From: Verrucomicrobiaceae bacterium
Lineage (GTDB): Bacteria; Verrucomicrobiota; Verrucomicrobiia; Verrucomicrobiales; Akkermansiaceae
Length of the DNA: 53,107 bases
Direction: 5' to 3'
NCBI GenBank assembly: GCA_027485615.1
Contig: JAIXQS010000063.1
Coordinates: forward strand, 1-53,107
In this document: positions 41,989-49,430 of the stretch, in pieces
Layout: each line of letters opens with the position of its first letter
How positions within the stretch are numbered: the stretch's first letter is position 1
Program-made: the position numbers and the translations under genes
Notes under the pieces: generated by a model
What the model was told of the DNA's origin: nothing
The model's input: only the letters and a program-made list of their open reading frames with translations
The model's database searches: none

Positions 41989-43257
41989 TCACTCGCCAGC
42001 GAGTTCATCCCAGGATTTCAAGCCCGTGACGGGCAGGAGCGGCGCGGCGGCGGCGTCCCATTCGGGCGTGCCCGCTTTTCGGAAAAGCTCCCAGATCTGC
42101 TTTTTGCTATGCGGATCCACGATGGATTGCGGGTCGTTTGTCCAGAGTCCGAGGCGCAGGCCGCCTTCCTTCGCGTGATCGACGTGGCGGTGGTAGATGA
42201 AGGCGTCGACAAGCGGCAGCCTGCGGCATTTTTCCCATGCATAGGCATAGGCGGCGGCTTGCAGGGTTTCGCCATCCGGCTCCAACAGGAGATGGAATCC
42301 CTGTTCGGAAAGGATGACGCGGCGCGGTTCGCCCTTGAACAGCAGCTCCGGCTTGCGGAGATAGCGGCACAGCACTTCGAGGTTCTTGAAGGTGACCTTG
42401 TTGGTGTTTTCATCGCCGGTCACCGTCTTGTCGGCCCATGCGCGGGGATTGCTGAGGTCTTCGGGATACGGATGCCATGCGACATGCCAGTCGAGATCGG
42501 AAGTCAGCTTGGCGAAGGCATCGAGATAATCTTTGCCGGGCACCGCCTCCTCCGGGCTGATGCCATGCATGCCGACTCCCCAATGGTGGTCGAAAGAAAT
42601 GTAGAGCCGCGCGTTCGCGGAGGCCGTGCGCACCGCGCCGTGGAGAATGCGGAATGCCTGGGCGTATGCGGCGACGGCATCGGCCAACGGCTTTTTCCCC
42701 ATATTGCACCACATGAAGTGGGAGTTCACCTCGTTGCCCACGATCCAGCCCCAGACCCGTCCGCACTCGGGGCGGGCGCCGCTCCAGCGTGAGGCGATTT
42801 CCATGCCCACCGCCTTCAGCCAGGCTTTCCCTTCGGGCGTCTTCGAATTGAATCCGCCGACGGTGTATTCGTGATCCTTGCGGGCATCCGGGTGGATGGC
42901 CAAGGCATCGATCGCCTCGTTTTTCGACGGGTAGGGGGTCACGATGAGATATACGAGAACGCCCTTGTCGGAGAGCGGCTTGATCTGGGAATCGAGGCTC
43001 CTGAGGTAGCTTTCGTTGAAACTGAACTCATGGCCATCCACCACGCGCTTCGGGTTTCCGGGCTTCTTTTCCAGATCGACCAGCACCGTGACGTTGAGGT
43101 TGACGCCCGCGTGATGGATGCCGAGCGCGAGCGCATCATCGACCATCTGCACCTGCAGTCCCTTGATGGAGGGAGGGCTTGGAAACGGTGTGGCATCCTG
43201 CGCGGCGAGCGGGACGGCCAGCAGGAGAAAAGGAATGATGCGGAGGGCGCGTGTCAT
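41989..43257 (-). CDS. Secreted TIM-barrel, glycosidase-like protein (DUF5722-like)
   Basis: The 422-residue product has a signal peptide (MTRALRIIPFLLLAVPLAAQ). The features fit a clan GH-A fold: an early GIHHAGVNLNVTVLVDL strand, VWGWIVGNEVNSHFMW with Asn-Glu as acid/base, and RRVILSEQGFHLL with Glu as nucleophile. I believe it belongs to DUF5722, whose substrate is unknown. It acts in the periplasm or outside, next to a sulfatase, so a role in polysaccharide breakdown is plausible. The EamA gene upstream ends 22 bp before. Confidence 0.75.
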   Translation of the reverse strand: MTRALRIIPFLLLAVPLAAQDATPFPSPPSIKGLQVQMVDDALALGIHHAGVNLNVTVLVDLEKKPGNPKRVVDGHEFSFNESYLRSLDSQIKPLSDKGVLVYLIVTPYPSKNEAIDALAIHPDARKDHEYTVGGFNSKTPEGKAWLKAVGMEIASRWSGARPECGRVWGWIVGNEVNSHFMWCNMGKKPLADAVAAYAQAFRILHGAVRTASANARLYISFDHHWGVGMHGISPEEAVPGKDYLDAFAKLTSDLDWHVAWHPYPEDLSNPRAWADKTVTGDENTNKVTFKNLEVLCRYLRKPELLFKGEPRRVILSEQGFHLLLEPDGETLQAAAYAYAWEKCRRLPLVDAFIYHRHVDHAKEGGLRLGLWTNDPQSIVDPHSKKQIWELFRKAGTPEWDAAAAPLLPVTGLKSWDELAGE

Positions 43258-43279
43258 GGTGCGAGGGCATACACGGTTG

Positions 43280-44170
43280 TCAGGGCTGGGAAAAGCGTTT
43301 CCGCAGGAGCGGGTGCAGAAAATTCGCGAGGACGATGGCGGATGTGCCGAGGTAGAAGGCGGGCTTGAGGTTCGCGTGCTCGCCGAAAACGATGGCTGCG
43401 GCGATGATGCCGTAAACCGGTTCGAAATTCGCGGCGAGATTGAAGTCATAGGCGCTGATCGTGCGCAGCAACCGGTTCGTAAGCGCTTGCGCGAAGACGG
43501 TGCAACCGAACGCGAGGATCGCGATCCACAGCCAGTTCAGCGGATCGGAAACCGCCAGCGCGGGGAAGCCTGCGGGATCGAAGATCGGCACCGCGAGGAA
43601 ACAAACGAGCGTCGAGGCAACCATTTCCCAGCCGACCATCACCATCGGATCGCCGCCGTTGATGACGATGGTGCGGTTCAGCACAAGGAACACGGCCGCG
43701 AGGAACGCGCTCAGCAAGGCCACGCCGAGTCCGAGGGCATGCGCCGTTTCCACCCCCGCGATCAGGCAGATGCCGGCGAGGACGATGAGCCCGAGAAACA
43801 CCTCGAAGGGCTTGATGCGGCGACGGGTGAGCAGCGGCTCGGTGAAAGCGGTGAATAGCGAAAGCGTGGCCAATCCGGCGAGCGCGATGGAAACGTTCGC
43901 GATCTTCACTGCGCCGAACAGGCACAGCCAATGCAGCCCGATGATCGCGCCGACGCCTAACAGCTTCGCGACCCGCTTTCCGCCGAGCCAGATTTTCCGG
44001 TCGCGCATCATCACGACCCACAGGAAAGCGCCGAACGCCGCGAGCAGGCACCGCCACGTCACCAGAACCGGCGCGCTCACCGTGGCGAGCCTGCCGAGAA
44101 CGGTGGTCGCCGCGAAGATGACGACAAGGAGATGGAGCTGAAGGAGCGTGCTGATGGCGGAGTGGATCAG
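43280..44170 (-). CDS. EamA/DMT-family transporter
   Basis: The product is about 296 residues with ten membrane helices in two EamA repeats. The first helix (LLQLHLLVVIFAATTVLG) lies upstream of the first GTG (44080), so translation must start earlier. CTG 44170, overlapping the stop of the photolyase-like gene as CTGA, is the most likely position; an ATC is the only other nearby option. The family exports small metabolites; its substrate here is unknown. It is translationally coupled to the photolyase-like gene. Confidence 0.85.
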   Translation of the reverse strand: MIHSAISTLLQLHLLVVIFAATTVLGRLATVSAPVLVTWRCLLAAFGAFLWVVMMRDRKIWLGGKRVAKLLGVGAIIGLHWLCLFGAVKIANVSIALAGLATLSLFTAFTEPLLTRRRIKPFEVFLGLIVLAGICLIAGVETAHALGLGVALLSAFLAAVFLVLNRTIVINGGDPMVMVGWEMVASTLVCFLAVPIFDPAGFPALAVSDPLNWLWIAILAFGCTVFAQALTNRLLRTISAYDFNLAANFEPVYGIIAAAIVFGEHANLKPAFYLGTSAIVLANFLHPLLRKRFSQP

Positions 44171-45330
44171 AAATCCGGAAAAAGGTCATCCACTCGATTC
44201 GGGGCGATGGATGCGTGGATTTTCGGCAGCGCGGCTTTCAGCTTGAAAAAACCGGCGGTGGCGTGAGGCCAGAGCAGGTGATCCCATGTGCGGATGAAGG
44301 TGTGGGTGATGGGAGGGAGTTTTTGGTCTGTTAGAAAGTCCTTCGTGAAACCGACGGTGGGACGGGAGATGACGATGGCGTCGAGTTTCTCGGCGCGGAT
44401 CCAATCGTTAAGCGAGCTGTGGAATGGCTCGCCAAACAGAGTGCCGTCGCGTTCTGCAAGTGTGCTGCTTATCGCGCCTTCAAGGAACTCCACGACCAAC
44501 GATGAGGCCTGGTGCGCGGCGGGAAGATAAGCGGCGGTGGCGTGGATTTCACCGAGGTCTTCGGGCGGCGGGGCGAGGTCTTCGGGAAACATCAGGTGGC
44601 CGGTGCGGCCTTTTGGCTTCGGGTTTGACGGGAGGTGCAACGGCTGCCGCGTGAAGGTTTGATCCAGCGGGATGGGATGGGCTTTCTCATCGAGTTGACC
44701 CGCAGGATCGAAGCGGCCGAGGGTGAATTTCTCAATGTTCTCGGCGCGGGCGAGGTAATGCTTTCCGGGTGTGTGGAGACCCGCGACCCAACGCCAGGAG
44801 AGCGTGTTCGCGGCGGGATCGCCGTCTAACAGATGGCACAGGAAAAAATCCGCGCCGAGCTGCCAGGGGAGTTTCAGCGTGAAGATCCAGATCGATGCGA
44901 ACCACATGCGGGCGTGGTTGTGGAGGTAGCCGGTCCCTAACAGCTCGTGCACCCAGTGATCGAAACACTCGATCCCGGTTTCGCCAGCGATGGCTTTCGC
45001 GTATCCGGCAGGTTTCTCCTGCTCCGCGAGAGTGGCGAGGTAATGGCTCCACGCCTCGGGGCGCATTTCCAGCCAGCCTTTCCAGTAGGTTCGCCACGCG
45101 ATTTCCTGGAGGAACTTTTCCGCAGCGCGGGAGTTGTGTTTCGCGAGAACGGCGCGGGTGGCTTCCTCTTCTGTGATCAGCCGCGTGCGGATGTAGGGCG
45201 AGAGGCGGGAAACGCCGTTGTGCTTTCCCGCGCCCAGATCGAAGTTCCGATGCGCTGCGTATTTTGCCGCAAGAGGGACGAAGGCTTCCAGCCGGGCGAG
45301 GGCGGAGGTGCGGTTGGGTGGAAAATTCAT
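44167..45330 (-). CDS. Photolyase-like FAD-domain protein with unusual domain order
   Basis: The 387-residue product starts directly with a photolyase/cryptochrome FAD-binding domain: KHNGVSRLSPYIRTRLITEE, FLQEIAWRTYWKGWLEMRPE, YLHNHARMWFASIWIF, and SWRWVAGLHTPGKHYLA. The N-terminal antenna-binding alpha/beta domain is absent. A C-terminal part (about 240-387, with LDAIVISRPTVGFTKDFL and TFIRTWDHLLWPHATAGFFK) follows instead and could be a permuted equivalent. Whether it repairs DNA is unknown. The ATG at 45330 is the only good start; the frame beyond it overlaps the divergent S4-domain gene. Confidence 0.8.
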   Translation of the reverse strand: MNFPPNRTSALARLEAFVPLAAKYAAHRNFDLGAGKHNGVSRLSPYIRTRLITEEEATRAVLAKHNSRAAEKFLQEIAWRTYWKGWLEMRPEAWSHYLATLAEQEKPAGYAKAIAGETGIECFDHWVHELLGTGYLHNHARMWFASIWIFTLKLPWQLGADFFLCHLLDGDPAANTLSWRWVAGLHTPGKHYLARAENIEKFTLGRFDPAGQLDEKAHPIPLDQTFTRQPLHLPSNPKPKGRTGHLMFPEDLAPPPEDLGEIHATAAYLPAAHQASSLVVEFLEGAISSTLAERDGTLFGEPFHSSLNDWIRAEKLDAIVISRPTVGFTKDFLTDQKLPPITHTFIRTWDHLLWPHATAGFFKLKAALPKIHASIAPNRVDDLFPDF

Positions 45331-45409
45331 GCGCGGCAACTTCCGCACGATGCGGCATTCGGCAAGCGCCGTCTTGCGGTGTGACGGGAGGGATGGCAGT
45401 TTCCGTGAA

Positions 45410-45799
45410 ATGTCCGGTTCGACACGCGCTGACAAATGGCTTTGGGCCACCCGATTTTTCAAGACCCGCGCCCTTGCGGCGGACATCCTCGGCGACGGCA
45501 AGGTGAAGCGCAACGGCCATGCGATGAAACGCGCTTCCTCCATACAGGTCGGCGATGTGTTGGAGATCCCTTTCACCGATGGCCCGGGTTTGCGGGAGAT
45601 TGTGGTGCGGGGTGTGATCGAAAAGCGCGTCGGCGCGCCCGAGGCGCAGGCCTGCTACGAGGACAGGACGAAGCCCGAGGTCTATGAGGCGCTGAAAAAC
45701 TGGCAGATCGCAAAATCGGAAGCCGCCAAAGGCAGGCCGACGAAGAAAGACCGGCGCGCGATCGACCAGATCAAGGAGGATTGGGAGTGGGATGCGTGA
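45410..45799 (+). CDS. S4-domain RNA-binding protein (Hsp15-like)
   Basis: The 129-residue product begins MSGSTRADKWLWATRFFKTR, followed by LAADILGDGKVKRNGHAMKR, the S4 domain of Hsp15, with a basic tail. E. coli Hsp15 (HslR) binds nascent-chain-bearing 50S subunits released from stalled ribosomes. The frame upstream of 45410 is antisense to the photolyase-like gene. The mutarotase gene starts 8 bases before its stop. Confidence 0.88.
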   Translation: MSGSTRADKWLWATRFFKTRALAADILGDGKVKRNGHAMKRASSIQVGDVLEIPFTDGPGLREIVVRGVIEKRVGAPEAQACYEDRTKPEVYEALKNWQIAKSEAAKGRPTKKDRRAIDQIKEDWEWDA

Positions 45800-46688
45800 G
45801 GTTTATCGGATGGCGGAAAATCCACGAATGGGCATTCTCCCACCCGTCATGAACCTGCCCGCCTCCGTCCGTTTGTCCGATGCCGATCCCTCGTATCCGG
45901 TTTTCGAAATCGATCACCCGACATGCACAGCGCGGGTGGCGTTGCATGGGGCGCATGTGATGTCGTGGCGGCCTGTGGATGAGGAGGAGGTTCTGTATCT
46001 CAGCCCGGATGCCGTTTTCAAGGAGGGCAAGGCGATACGGGGTGGCATTCCGGTCTGTTGGCCATGGTTCAACGCCCATCCGGCGGATGCGTCGCAGCCT
46101 TCGCACGGCCTGGTGAGGGGGCGGTTCTGGGAATTTCTCGGTGCGACGGAGGATGTCCGCGGCGTGACGTTGCGCTTCGGCATACGCGTCGGGATCTGGA
46201 ATGCGGAACTCACGGTGAAGACGGGGGAGGAACTCGAAGTCGCGCTGGAATCGAAGAACGTTTCCGAGGTGCCCGTCTTGGTTTCGGGTGCGCTGCACAC
46301 CTATCTCGGTGTTTCCGACATCGAACAGGTGAGGGTGGTGAACCTGGATGGATGCACGTATCTGGATACCGTCGGAGAGAGGCAAACCCGGATCCAGAAA
46401 GGAGATGTGATTTTCGACAAGGAGGTGGATCGCATTTACGAGAGTTCCAGTAGCATACTCCTGGTGGACGACCTTTCCGGCAGGACGATCCTCGTGGAAA
46501 AATCCGGCAGTCCCTCGACGGTGGTCTGGAACCCGTGGGCTGAGAAAGCGGCGGCGCTGGCGGATCTCCCGGATGAGGGATACCTGAAATTCTGCTGCAT
46601 CGAGGCGGCGATCGCGAACGACAGGGCGGAGATCGTGATGCCCGGCGCAGCGCATGTGCTGATGACGCGCATCAGCGTGGAGGAGTGA
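45792..46688 (+). CDS. D-hexose-6-phosphate mutarotase (YeaD-like)
   Basis: The product is about 298 residues. The galactose-mutarotase-like fold shows GKAIRGGIPVCWPWF, SHGLVRGRFWEF (catalytic His), VWNPWAEKAAALADLPD and FCCIEAA (catalytic Glu). It interconverts alpha and beta glucose-6-phosphate. The ATG at 45792 has an AAGGAGG 11 bases upstream and overlaps the S4-gene stop by 8 bases; ATG 45849 is the alternative. It converges on ndh. Confidence 0.9.
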   Translation: MREVYRMAENPRMGILPPVMNLPASVRLSDADPSYPVFEIDHPTCTARVALHGAHVMSWRPVDEEEVLYLSPDAVFKEGKAIRGGIPVCWPWFNAHPADASQPSHGLVRGRFWEFLGATEDVRGVTLRFGIRVGIWNAELTVKTGEELEVALESKNVSEVPVLVSGALHTYLGVSDIEQVRVVNLDGCTYLDTVGERQTRIQKGDVIFDKEVDRIYESSSSILLVDDLSGRTILVEKSGSPSTVVWNPWAEKAAALADLPDEGYLKFCCIEAAIANDRAEIVMPGAAHVLMTRISVEE

Positions 46689-46700
46689 GGCATTGCTCCC

Positions 46701-48020
46701 CTACCCTTTCGGCGGCGCGACTGACGCGGGCGGGTGGACGATGATGCGCGCCTCCGGGTTGTTGACGATGTATGAGTAAGCCCAGCCGAGCAGGACGGAA
46801 AGCTTGTTACGAAATCCGATGAGGAAAAGGATGTGGATGAGCAGCCATGCGATCCACGCGAAGAAGCCGTTCATGGTGAAATCCCCGACCTTCATGACCG
46901 CGGCGTTTTTGCCGATGATGGCCATCATGCCCTTGTCGGTGTATTTGAATAGCGGGCGGAGGTCGTGCTTGCGGTCGGCGAACCCCGTGGTTTCCAGGCG
47001 CAGCTCCTCTTTCAGCAACTTCGCGATGTGGTGACCCATCTGCGTGGCGGCGGGCGCGACGCCGGGAACGAATTTCCCCTCGCGGTCTTTCATGTTGGTG
47101 AGATCCCCCGCGACGAAAATATCCGGGTGGCCCGGGATGGAGAGATCGGCGTTCGGCGTCACGCGCCCGGCGCGGTCTGTCTCAACGCCGAGATCTTTCG
47201 TCAACGGATTCGCAGCGATGCCCGCCGCCCATACGATCGCCTCGGCTTTCAGAAAGGAGCCGTCCTGAAAAAGCAGCTCGCCTTTCCGCACGTCGGTCAC
47301 GCGGGTTCCGTTGCGCACCTCGACGCCGAGTTTCCGCAGCCGCTCTTTCGCGTAGGCGGACTGGTGCGGGGCGTAGTGCTCCAGGATTTCCGGCGAGTTC
47401 TCGATGAGGATCACGCGGAGTTTGGAGGTGTCGATGCGGCGGAAATTCGACTTCAGGGAACGGTGGATGAGGTCGGCGCAGGCTCCGGCGAGTTCCACTC
47501 CGGTAGGGCCGCCGCCAACGATGGCGATGGTCATCAGACGACCGCGTTCGGCCTCGTCGGTGGTGAGTTCGGCACGTTCGAGGTTCGAGAGGATTTTCCG
47601 GCGGATGTCCTGTGCGTCGGCCAGCGATTTCAGGCCGAGGGAGTTTTCCTCCCACTGGTCGTTGCCGAAAAAGCCGGTCTTCGCCCCGGCGGCGAGGATG
47701 AGGTAATCAAAGAGATAAGTCCCGCCGGTCTTGCCGGTGACGGTTTTTTCGGCGGGGGAAATCGCCGTGACCTCGTCCATCAGCACGGTGACGTTTGCCG
47801 CATCGCAAAGGATCTGGCGGATCGAGCGGGCGATGTCCGGCGCGGCGAGCGAGGCGGTGGCCACCTGATAGAGCAGCGGCTGGAAAAGGTGGTGGTTCGT
47901 GCGGTCGAGCAGCGTGACCTCGAAGCGGTCATCGTTGGCGAGCTTGCGGGCGCATTCGAGTCCGGCGAAGCCGCCTCCGATAATGAGCACCTTGCGTGGT
48001 GCGGTCGCTGCATTGGCCAT
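46701..48020 (-). CDS. ndh: Type II NADH dehydrogenase
   Basis: The 439-residue product has two Rossmann motifs (VLIIGGGFAGLECARKL for FAD and IAIVGGGPTGVELAGACADL for NADH), HHLFQPLLYQVATASLA and the quinone-side DIFVAGDLT. C-terminal hydrophobic helices (FFAWIAWLLIHILFLIGFRN) would seat it on the inner membrane. It passes electrons from NADH to quinone without pumping protons. A perfect CRP-type palindrome lies 43 bp upstream of its start, suggesting control by a CRP/FNR-family protein. Confidence 0.95.
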   Translation of the reverse strand: MANAATAPRKVLIIGGGFAGLECARKLANDDRFEVTLLDRTNHHLFQPLLYQVATASLAAPDIARSIRQILCDAANVTVLMDEVTAISPAEKTVTGKTGGTYLFDYLILAAGAKTGFFGNDQWEENSLGLKSLADAQDIRRKILSNLERAELTTDEAERGRLMTIAIVGGGPTGVELAGACADLIHRSLKSNFRRIDTSKLRVILIENSPEILEHYAPHQSAYAKERLRKLGVEVRNGTRVTDVRKGELLFQDGSFLKAEAIVWAAGIAANPLTKDLGVETDRAGRVTPNADLSIPGHPDIFVAGDLTNMKDREGKFVPGVAPAATQMGHHIAKLLKEELRLETTGFADRKHDLRPLFKYTDKGMMAIIGKNAAVMKVGDFTMNGFFAWIAWLLIHILFLIGFRNKLSVLLGWAYSYIVNNPEARIIVHPPASVAPPKG

Positions 48021-48062
48021 GTGCGGAACCTGCCATCCTTTCCCGACAAGGGCAAACGGAGC

Positions 48063-48080
48063 TTGTGAAATTTTTCACAA
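48063..48080. promoter_or_regulatory. Perfect CRP/FNR-type palindrome upstream of ndh
   Basis: TTGTGAAATTTTTCACAA contains TGTGA-N6-TCACA, an exact match to the E. coli CRP half-sites. It lies between the divergent ndh and the gene at 48154. Confidence 0.6.
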
Positions 48081-48153
48081 AGTCATCCGGGAGAGTGTTG
48101 TATTTCACATGCGGGCTTGCGGAAGGGGTGGCAGGGTGGTTCCCTGCGCCTGG

Positions 48154-48618
48154 ATGCACATACGATTCACCGAACAGGAACTGGCGACACTCGTTGAGAT
48201 GCTGAGCCTGGCCGCGAACGTCGCTTCCTGGAATCAGAAGGAGAGCGCGGACGGGAAACTTTCCGAATACGAGGCCTTCGAGAGCAAGATGCTTGAGAAG
48301 GCCGCCCACAACGGCCTGGGCGCGATGATCGAGTTCGATCAGGAAACCCAGCGTTTCCGGGTGAAAAAGGAAGTGGAGGAAACCTTGTTCTACCACGAGT
48401 GCTACGAGGAATTCCGCAACGAGAGCTTTTGGGACGAGCTGACCGTTCGCCTCGCCGACCGGGATCTCGCGAAGTCCATCGGCATCAAGGCATGGGAGGC
48501 GATGAGCGAGGAGGAAAGGCGGGCGAAAACCGTGTCCTCGGAAAAACGCTACTGGGAGGAATTTTCCAAGAACGGCATCGAGCGCGTGCTGGTGATGACC
48601 CCTCCGGACGAGGGCTGA
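48154..48618 (+). CDS. Unknown small acidic protein
   Basis: The 154-residue product starts MHIRFTEQELATLVEMLSLA, is predicted mostly helical and soluble, and carries a DExxx-rich centre (KEVEETLFYHECYEEFRNES) and TVRLADRDLAKSIG near the C-terminus. I do not recognise a domain. It diverges from ndh and shares its upstream palindrome. ATG 48154 is preferred because the longer frame covers the ndh start region. Confidence 0.6.
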   Translation: MHIRFTEQELATLVEMLSLAANVASWNQKESADGKLSEYEAFESKMLEKAAHNGLGAMIEFDQETQRFRVKKEVEETLFYHECYEEFRNESFWDELTVRLADRDLAKSIGIKAWEAMSEEERRAKTVSSEKRYWEEFSKNGIERVLVMTPPDEG

Positions 48619-48713
48619 TCATGCCGGCCGTCATTTGTGTCCGACCGTCATCCGCCGCGCCGTGGGGTGGGTTCCCAATGTTTCTTCGGGCGCAACGGAT
48701 CGTGTGATTTCGC

Positions 48714-49295
48714 CTAGAAGTAGAACTTCAGGCCGAGGTCGATCTGTTTGGCGAAGCCGTCGTTGCTGTCGTCGCCGGAGATAACCCAGTCGCCACCGGC
48801 GGATGCGAAGATGGCCAGGTTGGAGCGCATGAAGTATTTGATACCGCCATCCAGTCCGAGGGTGGCGCTGTCATCGCCCTGATCCGGGCGAGTGTAGCCC
48901 ACGCCGCCGCGGATGAACGGGACCCACTTGGTTCCCGTCAGGAAATTGTATTCCCCGAAAACGCCGACACGGTAATCCTTGTCGCTGTTAATGCCGGTGA
49001 TGCCTGCCTCAGCGCCAACAAGCCAGTTGGACGTGATGAAGCGGCCGTAGCTTATGTCGAAGTTGTAGGCCGTGCTGTCTTCCCAGTTCAGGCGACCGCC
49101 GAGGCTGAGTTCCTGCACGCCGGGGGCGAGCATGGGGAGTCCTTCGTTGTCGTAGCTGCGGTCGGTCTGGACGGTTGTGGAGGTGTTCATACCGTCCTTG
49201 CCCGAGGTGGTGGCTGCGGATGCGGCACCGGTGGTTAAAATGGCCGCCAGCAGGATCGCTCCGTGGCTGGCATGGCTTGTGTGTTTGATTTTCAT
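48714..49295 (-). CDS. Small outer-membrane beta-barrel protein
   Basis: The 193-residue product has a signal peptide (ILLAAILTTGAASA after a short basic start). Alternating beta-strand segments follow (LSLGGRLNWEDSTAYNFDIS, then YGRFITSNWLVGAEAG, VGVFGEYNFLTGTKWVPFIR) and it ends in LGLKFYF, with the terminal Phe typical of BamA-recognised barrels. About eight strands are likely, as in OmpX/OmpA-type barrels. Its function is unknown. A 19-bp palindrome lies 29 bp before the start. Confidence 0.8.
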   Translation of the reverse strand: MKIKHTSHASHGAILLAAILTTGAASAATTSGKDGMNTSTTVQTDRSYDNEGLPMLAPGVQELSLGGRLNWEDSTAYNFDISYGRFITSNWLVGAEAGITGINSDKDYRVGVFGEYNFLTGTKWVPFIRGGVGYTRPDQGDDSATLGLDGGIKYFMRSNLAIFASAGGDWVISGDDSNDGFAKQIDLGLKFYF

Positions 49296-49323
49296 GTGTC
49301 GTTGTTTGGTTCGCATGAAACGG

Positions 49324-49342
49324 CCGATCGATGATCGATCGG
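49324..49342. promoter_or_regulatory. 19-bp perfect palindrome in the upstream region of the barrel gene
   Basis: CCGATCGAT-G-ATCGATCGG. It lies 29 bp upstream of the ATG at 49295, probably in the 5' leader, so it may be an operator or an mRNA hairpin. It is rich in GATC sites. Confidence 0.45.
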
Positions 49343-49430
49343 TTGCACCCTTGACAAGCCCATTAAGACACAGCCTTATAGACCCGCCTATAGGGTGAAC
49401 ACCCCATCGCGGAACCACGGGGTCAAAACC

